In this document: piece by piece, positions 16,504-25,719 of the stretch
How positions within the stretch are numbered: position 1 is the stretch's first letter
Layout of the letters: every line of letters starts with the position of its first letter
DNA from: JANXZS01 sp963797255
Lineage (GTDB): Bacteria; Acidobacteriota; Terriglobia; Terriglobales; Acidobacteriaceae
Assembly (NCBI GenBank): GCA_963797255.1
Contig: CAWCOV010000030.1
Span: forward strand, 372,001-436,000
Length of the DNA stretch: 64,000 nucleotides
Reading direction: 5' to 3'
Made by a program: the position numbers and the translations under genes
The notes under the pieces: generated by a model
Told to the model about the DNA's origin: nothing
The model's input: the letters and a program-made list of their open reading frames with translations, nothing else
The model's database searches: none

Positions 16504-18776
16504 CCGTGCACCATGTTACGCATTTGCATCGGTTGAAGCAGGATCCAAACACCCAGAGAATAGAGCCCGAAGGAAACGGTTGCCCACGGCACCATCGACA
16601 AGATGGTGCGAGAACCTCCGCCAGAACCTTGCTGCAATATTCGCCAAGCAATGTAGAGCGACAGCAGCAAACCTGCATCCAGCAAAAGCATTTGAAGCGT
16701 GAGCAATCCGTCAGGAGTAAACGGGCTCACGGAGGTGTTCCAGTCCGGAGGTGCAAAGCCGGAAAGGTGCAGATCACTGGCCGCCTGCCGTATCGCCGGT
16801 GCCAGTGTGTTCCATCCCGTCAGCAAATGAAAAGACAGATGCGCACACCACATGCTGAAGGCGAGTGGAAGCAGCGTGAGCGAGGATCGGCAAATGATGT
16901 TGCGAATAGAGTCGGTTGTGCGCGAGGTGTGCTGACTGATGAGTGCTGCGGTCGACACAACGCCGAACAATACAGCGGGCAACAAAAGAGCCAGCATCAA
17001 GCTCAATACGAAGCCGGTATTCGTTGAGAATCTTGTCGCGAGCCGATCTACTCGATACATGATCGGTTGGACCATGACGGCGGCACTTGCGAATGCTGCA
17101 GTGACGACGATGATGATTACTGCAGCGATATCGATGCGCGAACTGAGCTTACCGATGGAGGAACGCACGGGATCAATTACCAGGTCATGGCCTGGCGCTC
17201 CAGCGAGAATCACGATGTTGTCGTGTGGACATGCCTTCACGCAATCCATGCAGAGGGTGCAGTCCATGTTGCCCACTTTTTTCGGAATGAATAGCTGGAG
17301 TTCGCAGCCTCGCTGCTTCTCGTTCCCTGCAATGCAGTCGTGTGTCTTGCATCCTTCACATACACTTCGATTCGCTGATTTCAATTCAAGGGGAGAGATG
17401 AGGGAGCCGACAAAGTTGAACTGGCCTATAGGACAAACATATTTGCAGAAACTTGCGCCGCGAAAGAGGGAATCGACAACGAATGCCGTAACGAAGTACG
17501 CGACCACGAGCCATGCTGTGCGCGCAGGGCTATCCCAAAAGGCAAAGACTTCAAATGCCCAAAAGAAGAGCAGCAGCAGAGCCGCACTCAGCCACTTATT
17601 GCGAAGATATTTCGGCCAGCTGCGTGTTGCCAGTCCAAGTTTTCGGCCAAGTTCCCGGGGCAGAGTAAAAGGGCACGCCATGCAGAACAGATTTCCAACA
17701 GTAATAAGCGCGATCACTCCAAGCGCACGCGCATAGATCCAGGGGAGGATGCCTGCGAGGTTCATCGACCCCATCGGGTGCCCGAAGAGGCCATGCACAA
17801 TCACTGTAATTGCGATGATGAGTGCGATGAGCTGCAATGACATGCGCCCGTAACGCGCTCGAAGAAGCCATCCTATAACTGGCACTTTTAGCAGATCGAA
17901 TTGCTGGTGAGCCTCTTTTTGCGCAGACTTTCGCGCAATGTTCTTCTTCTCATGTTGATGCAAACGCGGCGAGAGCAACTGCACTGTGATCACGACGGCG
18001 GGTAGAAGAAATATGGTCGAGCCGATAACCCACATTAGAGCGCCCGCGGCGATCTGGTCTTGCAATGCTGACAGGCCGAATAATCGGGGCGCTTGACCAT
18101 ACGATGGATAAAGAACTCGGCCAGCGAAGCAGAAAAAGGCGGAGAGCGCCGTGTTCACCAGATCCGCCGAGACAAGATACGGCAGCATGATCCAACGGGA
18201 ACCGCGCGCGACGGTGGGCCAAGGAAGAATCACGGGCCACCAGAACAGGATGCAGGTGAAGAAGAAACATGCGTGTTCCACTTCGTGCCAGGTAGAAGAT
18301 CGCAGGGCGAGCTCGTAAGCTGGCACAAGATGCCAGCCAATGTACGCCACATTCATCGCCAGCCAGCAGACGATTGGACGCGTTAAGAATCGTCCGGCCT
18401 GGTGCAGCCTGCGAATGCCGAAGAAGGGACCGAGAGCGTCGCGAACAAACCACCGGGGCAGTCCTCGCAAGAGCGGCACAACGGGAGCGCCCATTAATAT
18501 CAGTGGCGGTGCCACCGACATAAGGATGAGATGCTGCGCCATGTGCGCGAAAAGAAGCATTCCGCCGAGTGAATCGAGCGGCGATGCGATCGCGATCCAG
18601 AGCGTCGCGAGTCCGGCGAAGAAGCATGCCAAACGCCAGACGGGGAATTGGGTTGGTCGTGTGAACTGCAGGGCACGCCAGCCGCGCCAATAAATCCAGC
18701 CGGTCACGAGCAGAGACAGAACTATCCATGGGTGAAAGGCCCATGAAGCCAGCGCTGCGTGAAGTGACGCGGACAT
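16500..18776 (-). CDS. CtaG-type oxidase assembly protein fused to a CcoG/NapH-like polyferredoxin
   Basis: A 758-residue fusion. Residues about 1-270 form a CtaG (caa3-type copper assembly) membrane domain with FAHMAQHLILM, EVEHACFFFTCILFWWPV and a C-terminal helix. Residues about 300-560 resemble NapH/CcoG electron-transfer proteins: CKYVCPIGQFNF, a CEGCKTHDC cluster and a classical 4Fe-4S motif CTLCMDCVKACP. A further set of helices completes the C-terminus. CcoG reduces Cu(II) to Cu(I) in other bacteria and CtaG is needed to metallate the oxidase, so the fusion may couple copper reduction to delivery (inference). The gene abuts cytochrome b (its ATG touches the stop codon) and overlaps the FixH-like gene. 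Confidence 0.88.
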   Translation of the reverse strand: MSASLHAALASWAFHPWIVLSLLVTGWIYWRGWRALQFTRPTQFPVWRLACFFAGLATLWIAIASPLDSLGGMLLFAHMAQHLILMSVAPPLILMGAPVVPLLRGLPRWFVRDALGPFFGIRRLHQAGRFLTRPIVCWLAMNVAYIGWHLVPAYELALRSSTWHEVEHACFFFTCILFWWPVILPWPTVARGSRWIMLPYLVSADLVNTALSAFFCFAGRVLYPSYGQAPRLFGLSALQDQIAAGALMWVIGSTIFLLPAVVITVQLLSPRLHQHEKKNIARKSAQKEAHQQFDLLKVPVIGWLLRARYGRMSLQLIALIIAITVIVHGLFGHPMGSMNLAGILPWIYARALGVIALITVGNLFCMACPFTLPRELGRKLGLATRSWPKYLRNKWLSAALLLLFFWAFEVFAFWDSPARTAWLVVAYFVTAFVVDSLFRGASFCKYVCPIGQFNFVGSLISPLELKSANRSVCEGCKTHDCIAGNEKQRGCELQLFIPKKVGNMDCTLCMDCVKACPHDNIVILAGAPGHDLVIDPVRSSIGKLSSRIDIAAVIIIVVTAAFASAAVMVQPIMYRVDRLATRFSTNTGFVLSLMLALLLPAVLFGVVSTAALISQHTSRTTDSIRNIICRSSLTLLPLAFSMWCAHLSFHLLTGWNTLAPAIRQAASDLHLSGFAPPDWNTSVSPFTPDGLLTLQMLLLDAGLLLSLYIAWRILQQGSGGGSRTILSMVPWATVSFGLYSLGVWILLQPMQMRNMVHG

Positions 18777-20267
18777 TTACTTCGTCTCGGCTGGAGGTTG
18801 CTGGCCCGGTTCCGCTGTCTGCATTGCCTGCTGCGACGCGTCTCGGGCAGGCTGTTCTCCGTTGGGCCTTAACCGCTCGAGGAAGCGCACCAGCGCAGTC
18901 ACTTCTGCCGGCGAAAGATTCTTGCCATACGCCGGCATATTTCCGCCGCCTTGAATGACTTGGCGAATGAGCTGATCCTCTGTCAGTCGCGTAGCCACAG
19001 CGTCGAGCGCGGGTCCACGCTGTCCGCCAAGGCCTCCAAGTTGATGGCAGTTCCGACACTGCTTCGCCTGAAAGACAACAGCACCTTGATGCTCGAGCGG
19101 GGTCGCAGATGTTAGCAAGGCCGGTGGAATGGGCTCGCCACTCCACGCCTCCATTTCAGGGCTCCACGGCGTGTAAGTCCCCAGGTGGGTTAAGACGGCC
19201 CAACCGACTGCAAGGCTCATGACAGCAAGCACGGCTACGGGACGGCGATGCCAACTCTTTTCACCTTGTCCCGCGATGAATGGAAGAGCAAGAAGAATCG
19301 CGACAGCGATAACCGGCGCTATCAGGATGAAGGGCGTCTCCATGCTAGGTGGCAGATACGAAAGAACAGCGTAAAGCCAAAGGAAAAAGAAGTCCGGCTT
19401 CGGTGCTGTCTGGATGATGGTGGGGTCAGGCATTCCGGTCGGTCCGTACGGTCCGAACCACACGGCGCACACGGCCACCGCGAGCAGAATCATGCCGGAG
19501 AAGAGGAGATCTTTCCAGAACGCATCCGGCACAAACGGAACGCCGTCCTTCTTGGTTAGCTCGTGATATTCCTGAATGTAGGTATCGCGACGGACAAGGC
19601 GACCGGGCATTGGCCAGTCATTAATACCCAGTTTGAGCACCATCCAAACGTGCAGCGAGGCAAAGAGCAGCATTGCCCCGGGAACGATGAAAACATGAAA
19701 TGCAAAGAATCGTGACAGCGTAGCCCCGGCGATGATTGGACCGCCGAGCATGAGATGCACAAGCGATCCGCCGATAAACGGGACACGACTCATGATGGAC
19801 GCGCCAATTCCGAGACCCCAGTATGCGTCCTGATCGAATCGCAGCACCTGTCCGGTAAATGCCATCGCGAGCGTCAACAGCAGTAGGAATACTCCCAATA
19901 TCCATGTGAGCTCGCGAGGAAATTTGTATGCGCCGAAGAGGAAGACCTGGGCCATGTGGATAAGCACGACGGCAACCATGAAGTTCGAACCCCAGCCGTG
20001 CATCCCACGAAGAAACCATCCCAGCGTGATGTTGTGGTTCAGCGCGTCGAGGCTGTTCCACGCGTTCCCAGCCGAAGGGACATAGACGATCGCCAGCAGG
20101 ATGCCAGTAGCGATCTGCAACATCAGCAATACGAAAGACGCACTGCCGAAGACATACCACCAGCTTGCGGTGTTTCGCGGTACTGGATGCAACACCGCGT
20201 CCTTGATAGGACCTTCCAATTGCACGCGACGTTCCACCCAGTCATAAACCTGCTTCAGCCAGCGCAT
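18777..20267 (-). CDS. Cytochrome b (b6/bc1 type) with fused C-terminal cytochrome c
   Basis: A 496-residue quinol:cytochrome c reductase subunit. The N-terminal half carries the haem-b His pairs: 13 residues between the first pair (HGWGSNFMVAVVLIH) and 14 between the second (HVFIVPGAMLLFASLH), the spacing of cytochrome b6. A subunit-IV-like region (about 230-370, with PDAFWKD and GPYGPTGMPDP) follows. Near residue 410 is a haem-c motif CRNCH with a downstream axial Met in NMPAYG. Thus b6, subunit IV and a c-type cytochrome are in one chain. The start overlaps the Rieske gene end by 13 bases and follows an AAGGGGA ribosome site. Confidence 0.93.
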   Translation of the reverse strand: MRWLKQVYDWVERRVQLEGPIKDAVLHPVPRNTASWWYVFGSASFVLLMLQIATGILLAIVYVPSAGNAWNSLDALNHNITLGWFLRGMHGWGSNFMVAVVLIHMAQVFLFGAYKFPRELTWILGVFLLLLTLAMAFTGQVLRFDQDAYWGLGIGASIMSRVPFIGGSLVHLMLGGPIIAGATLSRFFAFHVFIVPGAMLLFASLHVWMVLKLGINDWPMPGRLVRRDTYIQEYHELTKKDGVPFVPDAFWKDLLFSGMILLAVAVCAVWFGPYGPTGMPDPTIIQTAPKPDFFFLWLYAVLSYLPPSMETPFILIAPVIAVAILLALPFIAGQGEKSWHRRPVAVLAVMSLAVGWAVLTHLGTYTPWSPEMEAWSGEPIPPALLTSATPLEHQGAVVFQAKQCRNCHQLGGLGGQRGPALDAVATRLTEDQLIRQVIQGGGNMPAYGKNLSPAEVTALVRFLERLRPNGEQPARDASQQAMQTAEPGQQPPAETK

Positions 20268-20794
20268 GGTGATTTCCCCTTCAGCATGGCTTCGTTGGAA
20301 AGGGTCGGCATCTGTCCGGCATCAATGTGCAATTGCCCGCCTTCAACTTTGTAGTTGTATTCAAAGAGACCACGCTCGGGCGGGCCGGATGCGCGTGAGC
20401 CATCCTGGTAGTAAACGCCGCCATGGCAAGGGCACATGAACAGACCGGATTGCGGAAACCAGCGAACCGGGCAGCCGAGGTGCGCACAGTTGATCGCGAA
20501 GACCTGGAACTTCTGATCTTCTACGCGACGCACCCAGCAAGCGGCCTTCGCCGTTTGTCCATCCCACGGCAAGGTGGAGGTGGCGGGATTTACGAAGTCC
20601 ACCAAGCGCGTCTGGCCTACGGGAAATATTTCAAGAGTTCCCAATGAGATCCAGGACTTATAAGCGCCTTTGCGTTTGACCGGAGAAAGCAGGTAGCCGA
20701 CAACGGGCGTTGCAATTGCAATCGCAACTACTCCATTCAACAGCAGGCCCAGCTTCATCAATGTTCGCCGGGATAGAGTTTTCTCATCGCTCAT
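20255..20794 (-). CDS. Rieske 2Fe-2S protein of the bc complex
   Basis: A 179-residue membrane-anchored iron-sulfur subunit. The N-terminus has a short basic segment and one helix (about residues 14-32, including GVVAIAIATPVVGYLLSP), resembling a twin-arginine-type anchor (SRRTLMKLG). The cluster ligands are in box I (CAHLGC) and box II (CPCHGG), so two Cys and two His are intact. It transfers electrons from quinol at cytochrome b to cytochrome c. It is encoded between the dihaem cytochrome and cytochrome b, with a GAGGAG ribosome site. Confidence 0.94.
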   Translation of the reverse strand: MSDEKTLSRRTLMKLGLLLNGVVAIAIATPVVGYLLSPVKRKGAYKSWISLGTLEIFPVGQTRLVDFVNPATSTLPWDGQTAKAACWVRRVEDQKFQVFAINCAHLGCPVRWFPQSGLFMCPCHGGVYYQDGSRASGPPERGLFEYNYKVEGGQLHIDAGQMPTLSNEAMLKGKSPCAG

Positions 20795-20807
20795 CGGTAA
20801 TGCTCCT

Positions 20808-21518
20808 CTACGGCTTGCTGCTGTTTGGATATGGTTGCCCGGGCGTCTTCACGCGCTGCGATGATAGCCACGCAACCACATCTGTTACTTCCTGATCGGT
20901 CATCGGATGTCCGGGAACATTGTTTCGCCAGTCCGGTGCTTGCAGATCGGGTCGTCCGGCGATCACCAGCGTGCGTAATGCCTCGTCGCTTACGAGAGCC
21001 AAATAAGATCCATCGGTTATAGAACCAGCCTTTGTTCCGCTTCCGTGGCAGCGGGCGCAGTATGTGCCAAATACCTGCTGTCCACGTTGAGCGTCGCCAG
21101 TGCCAGTCGCTGTATAGGGCGGGGCATTTTGGCCGTCCAGAGTGCCTGCCTTACGCCATTCTTTTCGCATGCCTTTGATGATCGCGCTTACCTGCTCATC
21201 GGTGAGCATTCCTCCATCGCTTCGGGCGAACGCGGGCATTAGCGTGCCTTCGTAGCCGGTGGCAATAATCATTTGCAGCGAATCGTCATCCACGAGAGCC
21301 TGATAGACAGGATCGGAAAGATCGATGGCCGCGCCGCCTTTTCCGTGAGCGCCATGGCAACCGGAACAGTTCTGGCTGTATAGCGTCGCGAAATCAAGTA
21401 CGGCTCCCGGCCTTTTTACCTCTTCGTCCGCCACGTGTGCTCCGCGCGAGCCGGAACATCCGGCGAGGAGAAGAGCGGATAAGGCCAGGGAACTTCCGAC
21501 AAGAAGACGGCCAATCAT
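20808..21518 (-). CDS. Dihaem cytochrome c lipoprotein
   Basis: A 236-residue protein with a lipoprotein signal ending in LLAGC (lipidated Cys near residue 21) and two cytochrome c domains, with haem motifs CSGCH (about residues 51-55) and CARCH (about 149-153). Axial Met candidates are TLMPAFARSD in the first domain and VPGHPMTDQ in the second. It is probably the electron carrier linking the bc complex to the aa3 oxidase and is tethered to the membrane. Its start overlaps the end of the preceding membrane protein gene in an ATGA motif. Confidence 0.92.
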   Translation of the reverse strand: MIGRLLVGSSLALSALLLAGCSGSRGAHVADEEVKRPGAVLDFATLYSQNCSGCHGAHGKGGAAIDLSDPVYQALVDDDSLQMIIATGYEGTLMPAFARSDGGMLTDEQVSAIIKGMRKEWRKAGTLDGQNAPPYTATGTGDAQRGQQVFGTYCARCHGSGTKAGSITDGSYLALVSDEALRTLVIAGRPDLQAPDWRNNVPGHPMTDQEVTDVVAWLSSQRVKTPGQPYPNSSKP

Positions 21519-22360
21519 TTCGGGCGGTCCTCCTTATCGTGACCCTTCATCAATCCTGGCGTCTCGATTCCCATTCTCATCGCGAAGGGCAGGTGCTGAT
21601 TCGTTCGAATGCGGCTCTGTTTTGTGACAACCCACCCCGCCACAACTCCAAATATGATCTGTGAAAGAAAGAACCAGCGCCAATCAATGCGCTCATCGAG
21701 AACGGGATTAACGACCTTCAGAACCGAATACAAAAGTCCGGTCCATAAAATAGGAGCGATGAGACCACCGAGCAAAATCGGCCGCCGCGGCAGCATGGGC
21801 AGCAACGCTCCATACAGCAGGCCGACAAGCAGCGACGTCGTCACGTGAATAACACTGGCTGCCGCTACTGCCTGCCAGTGGAATGCGGAGATATATTCCG
21901 TGCTGGGATTGGCTTCTCCCATAATACCCACGCCGCCCAGCAGGTTCACTGCATACCAGATGCTGTGGTATTTGAGTGCGCCGTAAAGCAATGCAGGAAG
22001 AATCATCGCGATACCGCCAGCAATTCCACCTTTTACGCCGGAGAGCACGGAGTGAGTTTCCAGAGGCAGTCGCGCGCGATGGCTCTCGCTGACCTCAATG
22101 CGAAGCACACGAGGATGACTGGTGACTATCGAAATGTCTTCGGCCATCACTGGAATAAATTCGTGGTGTTCGTGCGGCAGGACCTGCCGGAACCATCCTA
22201 TGCACCCTGCAAGAACTAGCGCGCCTCCCAGCAGACTAACGCCCATGTTCGTCACCAGGCCCGCAGCAAGCAGCATCAATCCGAATGCGAGCACAAGCGG
22301 CCACGCAGTCGGTGCCGGCAACTGAATAACGTCCTCGGTCTGCACGTGTCGTTGATCCAT
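21515..22360 (-). CDS. Membrane protein of the respiratory operon, function unknown
   Basis: A 281-residue protein with about seven hydrophobic helices. Two helices near residues 18-60 are followed by a His-rich loop (LPHEHHEFIP), a soluble stretch and then further helices including ILLGGLIAPILWTGLLYS. I see no cofactor motif. The start at 22360 is chosen because it leaves an 8-base gap to subunit III and has a CAGGAACG leader; an upstream ATG at 22411 would overlap subunit III. Its fixed place between oxidase subunit III and cytochrome c suggests a structural or assembly role. Confidence 0.78.
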   Translation of the reverse strand: MDQRHVQTEDVIQLPAPTAWPLVLAFGLMLLAAGLVTNMGVSLLGGALVLAGCIGWFRQVLPHEHHEFIPVMAEDISIVTSHPRVLRIEVSESHRARLPLETHSVLSGVKGGIAGGIAMILPALLYGALKYHSIWYAVNLLGGVGIMGEANPSTEYISAFHWQAVAAASVIHVTTSLLVGLLYGALLPMLPRRPILLGGLIAPILWTGLLYSVLKVVNPVLDERIDWRWFFLSQIIFGVVAGWVVTKQSRIRTNQHLPFAMRMGIETPGLMKGHDKEDRPK

Positions 22361-22368
22361 CGTTCCTG

Positions 22369-22965
22369 TCACCTGCCAATGATGTAAACAACGGTGAATA
22401 CGACAACCCACACTGCATCTACGAAGTGCCAGTAAAGCCCCAGCACCTGGATGCGCTCAGCATGTTCATGCTTCAAATAACCTGTCAGCGCAAATATCAA
22501 AACAAACAGCAGCATCGTTAGGCCGACGACCACGTGGGTGGCGTGCAGGCCGACGAGCGAATAAAACGTGGTGCCGAAAAGGTTCGTTTTGATCGTCAAT
22601 CCATCGTGATAGATGAGCTTGTACCACTCTCTTCCGGTGCCGACCAGGAAGATTGCGCCCAGGAGAAATGTGATCGCCCACCATGCGGAGAATGCTCGCA
22701 GTCTGCTCTTTTCCAACATTCGCTCCGCAACCATGATGGTAAAACTGCTGGAGAGCAGGCAGACGGTGTTGAAAATTGGCAGGTCAAGAACCTGCCGCGG
22801 GGTGGGACCATAAAGGCTCTTGCCGATGTTGTATACGTACGCAACCACGAAGATGGTGAAGATCGCCGTTTCCGCGACGATGAGCGAATACATGCCAACG
22901 TGCCCGCGGGATGGAAGTACCCACGGCCGATCTGCTTCGGAATACGTAACAGGTACAGTGCTCAT
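22369..22965 (-). CDS. ctaE: Cytochrome c oxidase subunit III
   Basis: A 198-residue heme-copper oxidase subunit III with five hydrophobic helices. Family features include the WVLPSRGHVGMYSLI start, the lipid-site Glu region (IVAETAIF), GLHATHVVVGL and a C-terminal YWHFVDAVWVVVF. It stabilises the catalytic subunit rather than carrying redox centres. Its ATG overlaps the end of subunit I by four bases. Confidence 0.93.
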   Translation of the reverse strand: MSTVPVTYSEADRPWVLPSRGHVGMYSLIVAETAIFTIFVVAYVYNIGKSLYGPTPRQVLDLPIFNTVCLLSSSFTIMVAERMLEKSRLRAFSAWWAITFLLGAIFLVGTGREWYKLIYHDGLTIKTNLFGTTFYSLVGLHATHVVVGLTMLLFVLIFALTGYLKHEHAERIQVLGLYWHFVDAVWVVVFTVVYIIGR

Positions 22966-24650
22966 TCGTACTTCCAGTCTGGATCTTCAGGATGTTTGAT
23001 GTCCCACAAAGGACGGCGGCTGTTGACTACCGGGTCGGTTGCAAAGTTGTAGACAGGCGGAGGTGATGTCGTGGACCACTCCAGCGTCCATGCATCCCAG
23101 GGATCGTTGCCGGCAACTTTTCCTTTGAAGTAGGAATAAACCATGTTGAAGGCAAAGAGTCCGACAGCAATCGCCTGAACGAAAGCGCCAATGGACACGG
23201 CCAGATTCCATGACTCCCATCCGCGTCCAGGTTCGTAGGTGTAAATCTGCCGGGGCATACCCAGGATTCCCGGGATATGCATCAGATCAAACGTCATATG
23301 GAAGCCGAGTGTGAAGAGCCAGAAGTGCCACTTGCCCAGCGTCTCGCTCAACATGCGCCCGGTCATCTTGGGATACCAGTAATAGAATCCGGCGAAAATT
23401 GTGTAGAGCAGTGCTCCCACCAGTACGTAGTGGAAATGCGCGACAACGAAATAGGAATTATGCAGTTGCCAGTCCCACGCGGCCACAGACAACATGATGC
23501 CCGTCAGCCCGGCGATCAGGAACTGAAACAGAAAGCCCGTGCAGAAGAGCATGGGTGTGGCGAATCGTATTCGTCCGCCCCACATGGTGGCCAGCCAATT
23601 GAAGATCTTGATGCCGGTGGGAATGCCGACCAGCATCGTCGAGAGAACAAAGAATGCGTTTCCGGCGGAGGTCATTCCTACGGTGAACATGTGGTGGGCC
23701 CAGACCCCAAGGCTCACGAACGCGATGGCAACAGATGCCGCGACCATAGCCGGATATCCGAAGATCGCCTTCCGCGAAAATACCGGAATGATCTCGTTCA
23801 CGATCGCGAATCCCGGCAGGATCAACACGTAGACTTCCGGATGTCCGAAGATCCAGAAGAAGTGAATCCACACAATCGCCGAGCCGCCTGCCTGCGTGTC
23901 GAAGAAGTGTCCGCCTAGATAGCGGTCTATCAGCAACATGATCTGCGCTGCCGAGAGCGGCGAAATCGTCACGAGTGTTAAGCCGGACATCACCAGGTTC
24001 AGCCACGGAAGCAGCGGCATCTTTAAAAGCGTCATGCCCTTGCATCGCATGGTGAAGACAGTGGCGATTACATTCACGGATGCGCCGATGCTTCCAAACC
24101 CGCTCACCAACAGGGACAAGGCCCAGTAATCCGTAGCGTTACCGCGGGAGAATGCGCGCGTGGTAAGCGGCGCGTATGCAAACCAACCTACATCGGGCGC
24201 GCTGCTGGACCCGTACAGGCCTCCGCCGATAAAGCTGTAGTAGCAGAAAAGCCCGCCCAGCGCTGTCATCCAGAAACTCCACGCATTCAGGCGGGGAAAC
24301 GCCATGTCGCGTGCGCCGATCATTAATGGGACAAGATAGTTCGAGAATCCGAAGAGAATTGGCATGCCCACGAAGAAGACCATGGTGGTGCCATGCATCG
24401 TGAATAGGCGATTGTAGACCTGGGGCGACAGGAAATGGTTATGTGCGATCGCCAACTGGGTGCGGATCGCCAGTGCCTCGCACCCGGCAATCACCAGGAA
24501 GAGCACCGCATAAACGATGTACATGATGCCGAGCTTTTTATGGTCGACGGTGATCAGCCAACTATGCACCACTTCAAGAAATGTGCCGTGCGACCGCTCT
24601 TCCATTCCTGATGTCGGCTTTTCGGCGATCGGTATTGTGGAGTGAGCCAT
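22962..24650 (-). CDS. ctaD: Cytochrome c oxidase subunit I (aa3 type)
   Basis: A 562-residue catalytic subunit with 12 helices plus extra C-terminal hydrophobic sequence. It shows the low-spin haem His region (FTMHGTTMVFF), the CuB/Tyr crosslink motif with the A1-type proton Glu (FGHPEVYVLILPGF), the CuB His pair region (VWAHHMF) and the haem His pair in VVAHFHYVL. The start at 24650 (MAHSTIPIAEK) is used because an upstream ATG at 24719 would run into the subunit II gene. It follows subunit II by 19 bases and overlaps subunit III by four. Confidence 0.95.
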   Translation of the reverse strand: MAHSTIPIAEKPTSGMEERSHGTFLEVVHSWLITVDHKKLGIMYIVYAVLFLVIAGCEALAIRTQLAIAHNHFLSPQVYNRLFTMHGTTMVFFVGMPILFGFSNYLVPLMIGARDMAFPRLNAWSFWMTALGGLFCYYSFIGGGLYGSSSAPDVGWFAYAPLTTRAFSRGNATDYWALSLLVSGFGSIGASVNVIATVFTMRCKGMTLLKMPLLPWLNLVMSGLTLVTISPLSAAQIMLLIDRYLGGHFFDTQAGGSAIVWIHFFWIFGHPEVYVLILPGFAIVNEIIPVFSRKAIFGYPAMVAASVAIAFVSLGVWAHHMFTVGMTSAGNAFFVLSTMLVGIPTGIKIFNWLATMWGGRIRFATPMLFCTGFLFQFLIAGLTGIMLSVAAWDWQLHNSYFVVAHFHYVLVGALLYTIFAGFYYWYPKMTGRMLSETLGKWHFWLFTLGFHMTFDLMHIPGILGMPRQIYTYEPGRGWESWNLAVSIGAFVQAIAVGLFAFNMVYSYFKGKVAGNDPWDAWTLEWSTTSPPPVYNFATDPVVNSRRPLWDIKHPEDPDWKYE

Positions 24651-24669
24651 AATTCGGTGCACCTGTGTG

Positions 24670-25719
24670 TTAGTGCAGTGTTGAGAGATACGCGGTGAGT
24701 TGATCAAGTTGCTGATCACTAAGATTCATTGCCGGCATCAGGCACCCGGGTTTAATGCCGTCGGGATTGCGGATCCATGAGTGCAGTTCGCCCGGCGTGT
24801 TCTGCGCCGCGCCTGCCGCTATCGTTTCGCGGCTTGCAAGGTGCGAGAGATCCGGCCCGAATCTGCCGGTGCCGGCTGTCCCGGAAATCGTATGACAATT
24901 AATACAGGACTGAGTTTCGAAAACGTGCCGTCCTGCCGCAACATTCGCCTCTTGCGAAGCCGTCTTCTGCTGATCACTCAACCACTTCTCAAAATCCGCA
25001 CGGGGCTCAACAACCACGCGCAGCAGCATCTTTGCGTGTTGAGTGCCGCAGAATTGCGCGCATTGACCGAGGTAAACACCTGCCGTATGTGGGTCGATCC
25101 ACATGCTGTTGGGATGACCGGGAATCAGGTCGGTCTTGCCTCCCAGTTCCGGAACCCAGAAGCTGTGATCCACATCGGCGGAAAGCAGCGTCATAAACGT
25201 CGGAGTGGGCGAGTGCGGATCGCTCACCGGCACGTGCAATTCATTTGCAGTCACAATGCCTTGCTTGGGATAGCGAAATTCCCACCAGAACTGGTGACCA
25301 ATCACCGTCACATCCACCGCATCCTTTGGCTTGGGGGCATCCTGTATGCCGAAAATTACACGTGCCGTGGTAAGGAACAGCACTACCACGATCAGTACCG
25401 GGACGACGGTCCACGCCATTTCCACCTGGTTGCTGCCATAAATCTGGGGCGGTTCGCGATCGTCATCCGTTGGTCTCTGCCTGTAGCGGGTGACTACGTA
25501 AATCAGCAGCGCCGTGACAATTACAAAAATGGCTCCGGTAATTCCCAGGACAAAGATGGACAGGTCATAGATGGTTTTCGCTGGCGTGTCAGCCGGCGCA
25601 TTTATGTTGGTACCGGTAATCACCGCCGACCATCCCGTCGCAGGGGTGCAAGACGCTGCACACATCGCAAGCGCGAGTCGAAGTGTCCGTCCTGTCAACC
25701 GCAGGTCCTTTACATGCAT
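24670..25719 (-). CDS. ctaC: Cytochrome c oxidase subunit II with fused cytochrome c (caa3-like)
   Basis: A 349-residue subunit. It has an N-terminal export signal, two membrane helices (about residues 50-72 and 90-112) and a cupredoxin domain with the CuA ligands: His in DHSFWVPELGG, then CAQFCGTQHAKM giving two Cys, His and Met. Residues about 255-349 are a cytochrome c domain with CINCH and an axial Met in CLMPAMN. A fused cytochrome c marks caa3-type oxidases. It is the first gene of the nine-gene operon, and its promoter must lie upstream of 25719. Confidence 0.94.
   Translation of the reverse strand: MHVKDLRLTGRTLRLALAMCAASCTPATGWSAVITGTNINAPADTPAKTIYDLSIFVLGITGAIFVIVTALLIYVVTRYRQRPTDDDREPPQIYGSNQVEMAWTVVPVLIVVVLFLTTARVIFGIQDAPKPKDAVDVTVIGHQFWWEFRYPKQGIVTANELHVPVSDPHSPTPTFMTLLSADVDHSFWVPELGGKTDLIPGHPNSMWIDPHTAGVYLGQCAQFCGTQHAKMLLRVVVEPRADFEKWLSDQQKTASQEANVAAGRHVFETQSCINCHTISGTAGTGRFGPDLSHLASRETIAAGAAQNTPGELHSWIRNPDGIKPGCLMPAMNLSDQQLDQLTAYLSTLH

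Noticed and set aside
17950..19146. A 398-codon open frame on the minus strand over the CtaG/cytochrome b junction
   Set aside because: It is Arg/Ser-rich and lies in an alternative frame across two well-supported genes.
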